Below, piece after piece: positions 56,569 through 64,000 of a stretch of 64,000 nt of DNA (positions within the stretch are counted from its first letter, which is position 1; the number at the start of each line of letters is the position of its first letter). Position numbers and translations under genes: made by a program. The stretch lies in contig OX243820.1 of NCBI GenBank assembly GCA_945859605.1, positions 35,563,452 through 35,627,451 on the forward strand. The letters run 5' to 3'. Below the pieces are notes generated by a model, which worked only from the letters and a program-made list of their open reading frames with translations, ran no database searches and was not told the DNA's origin. This stretch comes from Lumbricus rubellus (Eukaryota > Annelida > Clitellata > Crassiclitellata > Lumbricidae).

Positions 56569-58118
56569 ATGTGTTGGAAGCGGCGTAAAGTTCGTGTGAA
56601 TGTGGGAGTGGCCGGAATCTATTTAATGCTCATCGTGATCATCGCCGAATCAACGAGGGATGATCTGATTGTGACGACGAAGAGTGGAAGGTTTCAGGGG
56701 GTTCGCTTCCACCTGCCGGCCCTCAAGAAATCAGTCGACTCCTTCCTCGGGATCCCATTCGCCAAGCCCCCCGTCGGACCATTGCGCTTCCGCCACCCTC
56801 AGCCGTACGTGCACAGCAACACTATCTACAACGCCACGCGGATGCCCAACTCCTGCTACCAGGTCCCCGATCTAATGTTCGGACCGGACTTTCACGGATC
56901 GAACATGTGGAATCCGACGACGAAGGTGAGCGAGGATTGTCTCTACCTGAACATCTGGATTCCGTATATGCAGCCACGACTTCGCAAGTCGGCTGTGATG
57001 GTCTGGATCTTCGGTGGTGGGTTCTACTCTGGAACGACGACCCTCAATCTCTACGATGGGAAGATCCTGGCTGCTGAGAACAACATCATCGTCGTCTCCA
57101 TCGGGTACCGCGTCGGTGCTTTGGGCTTCTTCTTCTTGAACAGCGTCGGTGGCCCAGCGAACGCCGGGCTCTTCGACCAACTGATGGCACTCGAGTGGAT
57201 CCAGCAGAACATCCGGGCTTTTGGTGGAGACCCCAACAACGTCACGTTGTTTGGGGAGAGCGCTGGAGCTGCCAGCGTCAGCCTCCATCTTCTATCGCCG
57301 CTCAGCCGTAGCAAGTTCCAGCGCGCAATCCTGCAGAGCGGCACGGCCAACATGCCTTGGGCGGCCGTTACGATGTCCGAGGCGGTCCGCCGGTCGCTGG
57401 AGCTGGCCGTCGAGAGGCTCGGGTGTGATCCAGCCGAGGACCACGATCTGATTGCCGACTGCATGCGCATGAAGAGCCCGCAGACCCTGGTCGACAACCA
57501 GTACATCTCCACCGGAATCCTCCAGTTCCCATTCCTCCCCGTCATCGACGGAGCATTCATCCCAGAGTCGCCCGACGAACTCCTAGCGCGCCGAAACTTC
57601 AAGAAGTGTCCGGTGCTGATGGGCAGCAACCTCAACGAAGCGTCCTTCTTCCTCTTCTACGAACTCGACAAGCTGCTCACGCTCGACGCCGTCACGATGA
57701 GCGCAGTCGAGTTCCAGGAGAGCGTCCGCTTCCTCTTCTACTACTTCCCGCAGTTCAACCAGGAGATCAGTCAAGCCGCACTCAATGCAATCGTCTACCA
57801 ATACACGAACTGGTTGGACCCGGACAACGCCGAGGCGAACGCCAAGGCCCTGGACCACGCCGTCGGGGACAGCCAGTTCATCTGTCCACTCAACCATTTC
57901 GCCAACCAGTATTCCTCAGCAGGTGAGAAGGTCTACATGTACTTCCTGACTCAGCGCTACAGCGTGAATCCGTGGCCGCAGTGGTCAGGCGTCCTTCACG
58001 GCGATGAGATCATCTATGTGTTCGGCGAGGCTTTCAAGCAGGGCCTCAACTTTTCACAGGCAGACAGAGACCTCAGCAGATTGATGATGACGTATTGGAC
58101 GAACTTTGCTAAAACAGG
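56569..58118 (+). CDS. ACHE: Acetylcholinesterase exon with signal peptide and catalytic domain
   Basis: It encodes the first 516 residues plus two bases of the Gly codon in K-T-G-D-P-N. The start ATG has A at -3 (gaagATG) and directly opens the signal peptide. Donor acagg|gtaagt. The exon is GC- and CpG-rich against AT-rich surroundings. There is no intron at the vertebrate exon 2/3 position. Confidence 0.96.
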
Positions 58119-59945
58119 GTAAGTGCCCAAGTGTACATTCCATCGCTCAACCATGCAATCGACTATTCATAAATATTCACTGTCCAGAAAAGGCAATCCA
58201 AAGGCTGGTCTACCAGAATCCAAGATTTCCAGAAAGTGGAAAAAAATCTCAATTGATCGAATTAGGCCTACTGGAAACAATTTTATTGAATTTTCCACCA
58301 AACGTTCAAATCTTGAAAATAGCATGGATCAGTCGGCCAATAATTACTATTCTCAATAGTAGCCTATATTTTCGTAAATAGGCCTTAATTTATTTTTAAC
58401 GGTAATCACAACACTGATCATCCTATGATAGGCCAAATTTGTGCTAATAATAGTAATTATTGTTGAAAAGAGATTTTCCAACCTGCAACAGTAATATGGC
58501 TGTATAAAAACAAATTATGGCTGTAATAAACTGTAGTTATAGACCTAGAGTAGTATGATGAGGTCTATATTTACAGATCTATTTAACATATCGTATAGAA
58601 CTGTATTTAAGCCGATGTTGATAAGCACCGGTCCGCAGTCACCTGTGTTTAATCTAAGCTATGAGTATCTTCGAGGGGTGGGGGTAAAAGGAGACTTCTC
58701 CAGGAATCGAGAGTTGTTCTTTACATAACATAATTTTATGTTGATATGTAAATACTAATAATTATTTAATTTCCCGGTCAGAAAATTTCGACAGCGTTGT
58801 GCATGATTGTTATACTAAAACAGGTAATCAAATTTAAAAGCATAGAATTTTCTACCGAGTTTTGTACGTTTAGCCTATCGGAAACTTTTGCAGAAAGACG
58901 ATAAAGGTCGTCGCAAAATTTTAAATTACCGGACAAAGGATATCAGAGGATGCCATAATTATGCCCAAACGGTTGTTTGTCCCGCCACCCAGAAATCTGA
59001 ATCTCCCCTCCCCCCACCCCAAAAGGAGACTAGATAATACACTGCCCACCAATCACTTGGTGGTCGTTCGAACGATTCGGTCATTTTGGTAATTGTCTGT
59101 GTTGTGTGTGTGTATGTGTGTGTGTGTGTGTGTGTGTATGTGTGTGTGTGTATGTGTGTGTGTGTGTGTGTGTAAAGCGATCCAAACCAGATTCCGGGGC
59201 GTGAGAATCTCGATGAGTGGCCGCTGCACAGTCCATCCGGTAAGGAATACCTCGAGCTGAATACACGCTTTCTAGGCGATCCAGACAAGTCGAAGGCCAT
59301 CGGGAGAGGTCCGCGAATCAGAGAATGTGCCTTCTGGGACCAATACCTTCGTCCACTTCTCAACAAGAAAGGTATATCGATCGTCATTTATAACGAAATT
59401 CATTAGTATCTCTATACTTACCATATTCTCCAGAATCTAATTAATTTTGCAAGTCCAAAACAATCTAAAATTAGTCATTGTGATTACGTCATAGTCTGAA
59501 AATTCAATGGAGATTGTTGTGCCAACTGGTGTCAATATTGGAGATGTCGCAGAGCGGTATAATTCTTTTTTGGAAACTTGCCCTGGCTCTTTGCTAGACT
59601 CTGAACTTTAATTAGAAACGAGTTTCTGCGCAGTGTAATATGCCGATCAAAAAATTGCAATCATTTATTATTTCTTTTAATAATTAGAATCTGGTTTATT
59701 TGCATTTTAACGCTGATCAAAATTGCAATAATTATTTATTTACTGCAGAGTCCTCAGTCGAGAATCCCAGTTCACCACCGACAATGGACAACTGTCCTCC
59801 CAACGGCGTCTCCGGTCTCGCGCCCTCCCTCCTCCTCCTTCTCGCCCGTCGTTCCCCCGGGGGTTGTGACCCCTCATCTCTCCTCCAGGCCATCCTTTCA
59901 CTCGTCACTCCTCTCCTAATCGTCCGAGTCTCGCTCCTCGTCTGA
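56569..59945 (+). CDS. ACHE: Acetylcholinesterase, complete coding region in three exons (646 residues)
   Basis: Hydrolyses acetylcholine outside the cell, at the membrane surface. Exons 56569-58118, 59178-59371 and 59749-59945 are in phase (1941 nt). Residues 1-26 are a signal peptide (a basic start, then I-Y-L-M-L-I-V-I-I-A). The catalytic triad is Ser231 in G-E-S-A-G, Glu357 in N-E-A-S-F-F and His477 in G-V-L-H-G-D-E. The oxyanion hole is G-G-G-F (149-152) and the choline-site Trp is W114 in N-M-W-N-P. Cysteines 96/124 and 286/298, and 438 with one in R-E-C-A-F-W, match the three conserved disulfides. N-glycosylation motifs are at 88, 224 and 494. Of the acyl-pocket pair, Phe320 is kept and the other is Leu318. 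Exon 2 matches vertebrate ACHE exon 4 in both borders. The catalytic Trp and triad argue against neuroligin or another non-catalytic relative. Confidence 0.95.
59105..59173 (+). repeat. (GT)n microsatellite directly at a 3' splice site
   Basis: tgtgtgtg runs to 59173, a few bases before the AG of the acceptor (gtaaag at 59177). Confidence 0.97.
59178..59371 (+). CDS. ACHE: Acetylcholinesterase exon equivalent to vertebrate exon 4
   Basis: It starts D-P-N-Q-I-P-G and ends R-E-C-A-F-W-D-Q-Y-L-R-P-L-L-N-K-K, the end of the common catalytic domain. Donor aaag|gtatat. If unspliced, the frame adds G-I-S-I-V-I-Y-N-E-I-H and stops at 59404-59406, a possible readthrough (R-type) form. Confidence 0.95.
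59749..59945 (+). CDS. ACHE: Acetylcholinesterase C-terminal exon, GPI-anchor (H) type
   Basis: It encodes a Ser/Pro-rich linker, one Cys (D-N-C-P-P-N-G-V-S-G) suited to an inter-subunit disulfide near a small-residue cleavage site, and a hydrophobic end I-L-S-L-V-T-P-L-L-I-V-R-V-S-L-L-V. This is the layout of GPI-anchored AChE tails. No Trp-rich T-type peptide was found downstream. Confidence 0.85.
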
Positions 59946-60040
59946 TGCTCCTCGAGTACAGTACGGCAACTACTTTCACAGAAAACGACTTCTTCGATGG
60001 TACGTGGTACTGTGGTACTGTGGTACTGTCCAGCGGCTGA

Positions 60041-60130
60041 CCACACTGTACAGAAGCTGACCACACTGTACAGCGGCTGACCACACTGTACAGAAATTGA
60101 CCACACTGTACAGAAGCTGGCCACACTGTA
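60041..60130 (+). repeat. 20-bp tandem repeat in the ACHE 3' region
   Basis: ccacactgta recurs at exactly 20-bp steps (60041, 60061, 60081, 60101, 60121), with unit gctgaccacactgtacagaa. A tggtactg triplet repeat precedes it. Confidence 0.95.
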
Positions 60131-60283
60131 CGCTGTACAGCAGCAACGACTAAGAGCCGTGGCCGTTTTATGATGATTGCTTCGAATATTCGTCGGAGCC
60201 GAGAACTGTTGTTGTTCCTCGTTTCCGACGATCGTCGGACATTAGGCGCTTTTCACAGGAATTGATTTCCTTGTTTGGTCGTG

Positions 60284-60345
60284 ATGATGATGATGATGAT
60301 GATGATGATGGTGGTGATGATGATGTTGGTGGTGGTGGCAGTTCC
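60284..60345 (+). repeat. (GAT)n/(GGT)n trinucleotide repeat
   Basis: gatgatgat to gatgttggtggtggtgg. Confidence 0.95.
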
Positions 60346-60458
60346 CGTCACCGTCGTTGTGTGGCGCATCTGTCGCAGAGACGCTGAGCAAAGAGTAGAG
60401 TTAATCAAGAGGTCTCGTTCGCTTGACGACCATGTGAATGGCAAGCGGCAGCAGCTGC

Positions 60459-60491
60459 TTTGTGTGTGTGTGTGTGTGTTTGTGTGTGTGC

Positions 60492-60522
<31 letters not shown>

Positions 60523-60580
60523 CGCGTGTGTGTGTGCGTGTGTGTGTGCTCTTGTTTGTGTGTATGTGTGTGTGTGTGTT

Positions 60581-60611
<31 letters not shown>

Positions 60612-60748
60612 GACTGTGTGTGTGTCTGTGTGTATGTTTGCGTGTGTGTGCGTGTGTCTGTGTGTATGTTTGCGTGTGCGCGTGTGTGTGTGTGTGTGTG
60701 TGGGTGTGTGTGTATGTATGTGTGCGTGTGTGTGTGTGCTCACACGTC
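60459..60748 (+). repeat. (GT)n-rich microsatellite
   Basis: gtgtgtgtttgtgtgtgtgcg units, about 290 bases. Confidence 0.97.
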
Positions 60749-61029
60749 AGTTCGTGTAGGTTTTATTGGCCTTTTTCCAGATTGTATTACGTATTTCTCT
60801 AGTACATTGTTAAAATACATACATGTAGCCTGTGACTATGTGTGTGACACTGTGACAGGAATGTCTAGACCTGCAGACATAAACATTGTGGCCAATCAAT
60901 GATGGCTCACTCGACCATTTAGCGACTCTGGTTCCGTGCATGAGCCGCTGGTGTTCATTCCATTTCCGGTTCCGCTCTCCTCTGTGGTGGCTCAGAGATG
61001 CACGTGACTCCAGTGTTAGCACGGTGCCC

Positions 61030-61113
61030 TTAACCCGTTAATGACCTGTGTGTAGCCTACCGTAGGCTACTAAAATCCATGGAAACATATGTAACTGGTC
61101 GTTAAAGAGTTAA
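61030..61113. mobile_element. 84-bp piggyBac-like hairpin element
   Basis: TTAA at both ends. TTAACCCGTTAATGACC on the left matches 14 of 17 bases of the reversed right end. A perfect 9-bp-arm hairpin (gtagcctac c gtaggctac) is in the middle. TTAA target and TTAACCC terminus are piggyBac traits. Confidence 0.6.
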
Positions 61114-61193
61114 ATAACATGGCACTATTCAAACGATAGTAAACGGATATAACCAGGATATTATTTGTCTTTGAAAAATGAGCAAGGTTGATG

Positions 61194-61560
61194 CCATAAA
61201 TCAGTGGTGTCAAAGAGCTGGCCCGCGGGCCATTTCTGGCCCGCCGACGATTTTTTTCTGGTCCGCGGAGCCTTCCCTAAAGATTAAAAAAATTATTTAA
61301 AATGTTGTCAAAATTTAATAAGAAGCGAGAAATGGACATTGAATTAAGATCTTTTCGAGATATTTGGACTTTTCTGGTAATTGGCTGACCAAGCCCGGAG
61401 CTTCATCTCAGATCACTACCCAAATTTGCTCAGAAGCTTCGACATCCTGGCCCGCCACTTGTAAGAAGATGTTCACACTGGCCCGCCACTTGTTAAAATT
61501 TGGTCACACTGGCGGTGACTGGCCCGCCACGAAAAAAGGTTTGACATCCCTGCCATAAAT
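61194..61560. mobile_element. Non-autonomous hAT element (61202-61552), TSD CCATAAAT
   Basis: The exact 8-bp duplication CCATAAAT flanks termini CAGTGGTGTCAAA and reversed CAGGGATGTCAAA. The interior closely follows the copy at 54719. Confidence 0.93.
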
Positions 61561-61974
61561 GGTCCGAGGTGGAGGAAAAAAATTCAGAGGTTTCCATTGG
61601 GGGGATGCGGGGGAAATGTTTCTAATGGTTATCCATGGCTGTAAGAATGCATCGAATAAGTTAAGCATCTTCATAAATTATTTATTTAGGGGTTCGAACC
61701 CGTTATATAGGTCCTTAATGTATGGGCTGCCCAATGCCCACGAGTAATTATGTTCTTTTATAAAAACGTGTACAGTTTCTACAATCATGTTTTCTCTACA
61801 AGTATACATTAAAAATGTAAACTAATTTGTACATAATTTTTTTATAGTTCAGTATTAAGTATCACAAAGCATTTTTCAGCATCCAGTGAGTGTATGAATT
61901 ATTGAGTGATGGTTTGCAAGAGCAAGCCTTAACATTGCTGTACCTTTTTGTATTATTTATTAGACCATTAGGCT

Positions 61975-62200
61975 ATGTCAAGATGTCAACGTCGGGTATT
62001 TGCTGTGGTTGGTCCCTTCTTTTGGAATGACCTACTTGCCTCACTAGGGGTTAAAACAATGACTCATTGTTTCCCACCAGTAGACCTATCTTATTCTCTT
62101 AACGAGTCTAAAGGCATTTGTGTCCTCGGAGTTTGCGTGCTGAGAGTGCCACTGAATAGCCTAGTAGTCTAAATGCGCTATATAAATTAATAAATAGGCC
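61975..62200 (+). mobile_element. Non-LTR retrotransposon (L2/CR1-like) 3' end
   Basis: The frame reads R-R-V-F-A-V-V-G-P-F-F-W-N-D-L-L-A-S-L, a motif found near the end of LINE reverse transcriptase ORFs. It is followed by gagtgccactgaatagc and gcgctatataaattaataaata, the same tail found after the SINE at 12029. Confidence 0.65.
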
Positions 62201-63540
62201 TGCACGACAGGGCCTACGTTAGGATGGCAAAAACTTCATAACTTGCGATTCCCATAATTATTGTTAAATGTTATATATGTCATGAGTTATAAATTATTTA
62301 TCGTATTATTGTTAGCATTTGTTTACATTGCTAGACCACAGTGACTGCAGCTAACATGCAACATGACTTATTATTGCTGTCGAAGTGTTAGGCCTACAGT
62401 AGCCTGAGTTAAAAACTTCTCATTATTGTTATTATTGTTTTTAATTGTTGTTATTGTTGCTATTTTTATGCAATAATTGAGGTGTTCAAATTAATTAGTC
62501 TTCAATTTGCTGTTAAAAAGTTCCTTGATCAAAGCTATTGTTTCAAAACTGTAGGCCTACCTCTTACTAGCGACGTCTTTCAAACTTCTCAACCTTACAC
62601 TTTTGTTCAGATTTTTGCATGAGGGACAAAACACGAAAACCACGTTTGAGTTTTTCCAAGAGCTTGCAAAATGCAACGTAGGCATATAGGAAGTAAAACC
62701 ATGGGTAGGAATATTTTTACATATTACGTTAACAACTGTAAATTCTAAGTTCAAGTTTATGCATCATTGACACCTTTGTACGAAACTTTACTACCGTGGG
62801 CCGAGTTTATCATGGGCTAGGGGGGGGGGCTAAGCCCCCAAGAAGGCCAGATTCAGCTTTTTAACTATGAAATGCAAGCCAGCCGGCAACGTGAATTTCA
62901 GTTTACGTAGGCCTAAATGTTGTTGATGGGGTCATAACCCCCACCGACCAAAATCTTTTTTAGCCTGTGAATGCAGAAAGCGGATAACATTGTCGCATGC
63001 TCAATAGAGTAGGCATAGGCCTACATCAGGCTATAGCCTACATGTAGGCAGTTGCAGGCCTCTAAGAGTATACATACTTTATAATAATAGGGCCTACTAT
63101 GTAACTTACTCATATAGAGGCCTAATTAAGCCAGTCTCCTATACGTGTTCGTTTTCTTGTAAAAATGCGAATAACTGTAGAATAGTTTTTTTTTACTTCG
63201 TTCTGAATAGTCTCATTCTATTTATATCAACGACGATTTAAACTTGCCAACGAAATATCGTTGCGCAGTATATCTTAAGTCCAGTGCATATTTTACTGCA
63301 TACAGGCTACAACTATAATACTGGGACCCACGTCCAACTTGTTTTAGGATTTTCCCCATTATAACCTGGTTGATTTGCTCCTATAGAGGCCTAATTAAGC
63401 CAGTCTCTTATACGTGTTCGAAATAATTCAATGAATGTTCCATTCATACAGGTGTATAGCCTACTCTAGGTTCATATGCATATTTCTCTATCTGCAGAAT
63501 AGCGAAAAGGTAATTATTAATAAGCCTATAACAAAAGCAT
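62201..63540 (+). other. No gene recognised
   Basis: AT-rich with many aggccta strings. It has a direct repeat of about 39 bases (tatagaggcctaattaagcc...tatacgtgttcg) at 63113-63151 and 63382-63420. Confidence 0.6.
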
Positions 63541-63548
63541 TTAGGGGA

Positions 63549-63972
63549 GGGTGCCCCAAGACGGGACGGTGCACAAGATGAGACGATTCAGTTTTCTCGC
63601 AGTCGTTTTGCGCGTTTATTTCTTGTTAGCACTCAATGAATCGACGATTACCTTGTCTATGTATGTACGAGTTTCAGTCTCTATGCTAACCATATCCGAC
63701 TTGCAAATAAGCATTTTTTGTTTTGTGCTACTAAGCTTACGATTTTTCGATTTTAAAAAATCACACAAAGTCATCACTTTACGGAAACATTTCGAAACGT
63801 GCTTGGTGGCTAAACACAGTAAAATATGTTACCTAGCGCATGTATTTTGAGATGGGCGATAATACGCCGTGGTTACATTAAAAATTGATGCGTTCACACT
63901 TCACGCATAGAGTGCACAAGATGAGACATGCTTTGTGTGCCCAAGACGGGACGCGTCCCGTCTTGGGCACAC
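63549..63972. mobile_element. Probable inverted-repeat element ending in a 38-bp palindrome
   Basis: The left side has ggtgccccaagacgggacg followed by gtgcacaagatgagac. The right side has gtgcacaagatgagac followed by a perfect 38-bp palindrome made of gtgtgcccaagacgggac and its inverse complement (63935-63972). A 99-codon frame inside shows no known domain. Superfamily not identified. Confidence 0.5.
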
Positions 63973-64000
63973 TTCATATTCCAATGGTAAACCGTGAAAC

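Noticed and set aside
56872..57897. Long minus-strand and alternative-frame ORFs over the acetylcholinesterase exon
   Set aside because: Shadows of the GC-rich coding frame, and the plus-strand frame carries all catalytic motifs.
61684..61700. ggttcgaaccc resembling a tRNA T-arm
   Set aside because: Surrounding sequence is AT-rich and forms no acceptor or anticodon stem.
62815..62960. G/C-run segment resembling the 44767 element
   Set aside because: I could not find matching inverted ends or a target duplication.

Overview
This is a eukaryotic, animal window. Its genes are split by introns with GT/AG splice sites, repeats make up most of it, and the proteins are metazoan families: an SLC9A Na+/H+ exchanger and an acetylcholinesterase. 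The intergenic DNA is AT-rich, full of tRNA-derived SINEs, hAT transposons and AGGCCT-containing runs. A marine invertebrate, possibly a deuterostome such as an echinoderm or hemichordate, fits best, but the sequence does not settle the species. There is one assembly gap of 200 N (37910-38109). I found no rRNA, convincing tRNA gene or CRISPR.

Layout. 1-4054: the 5' part of a Ty3/gypsy-type LTR retrotransposon on the minus strand (412-bp LTR, proline-tRNA-like primer site, one Gag-protease frame still open at the left edge). 4652-14385: fourteen plus-strand exons of an SLC9A/NHE exchanger, from the middle of the membrane domain to the stop codon. All splice phases agree, and the 5' exons lie left of the window, so the retrotransposon sits antisense in one of its introns. 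14386-28860: mostly repeats and featureless AT-rich DNA, with two hAT-type elements having exact 8-bp target duplications (15930-16750, 19081-19432) and a CpG-richer stretch with possible untranslated first exons (23860-25320). 28884-33318: a weak candidate coding exon, a 103-bp tandem repeat and a 274-bp satellite with two sub-types.

34000-36611: at least four minus-strand exons of a protein with a very acidic Asp/His stretch and a C-terminal domain carrying conserved-looking W, P, C and R positions. This gene can only be read by joining exons. 38110-47270: an exceptional concentration of microsatellites, plus a hAT-like insertion. 47573-55169: three more hAT-like elements, a 721-bp element with long terminal inverted repeats made of a short repeated motif, and a possible promoter or first exon near 52.8-53.2 kb. 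56374-59945: a complete acetylcholinesterase coding region in three exons (646 residues) with all catalytic residues and a hydrophobic C-terminal exon of the GPI-anchor type. 59946-64000: 3' flanking repeats, another hAT element, a tiny piggyBac-like hairpin element, a LINE 3' end and a 38-bp perfect palindrome.

The genes do not form a functional unit. The common thread is mobile DNA. Most microsatellites of the ATTC, ATTG, CATA and ATACA kinds lie directly after copies of one short retroposon tail (consensus near GGCGCTATATAAATT). The same tail follows both a tRNA-derived SINE and a LINE fragment in this window.
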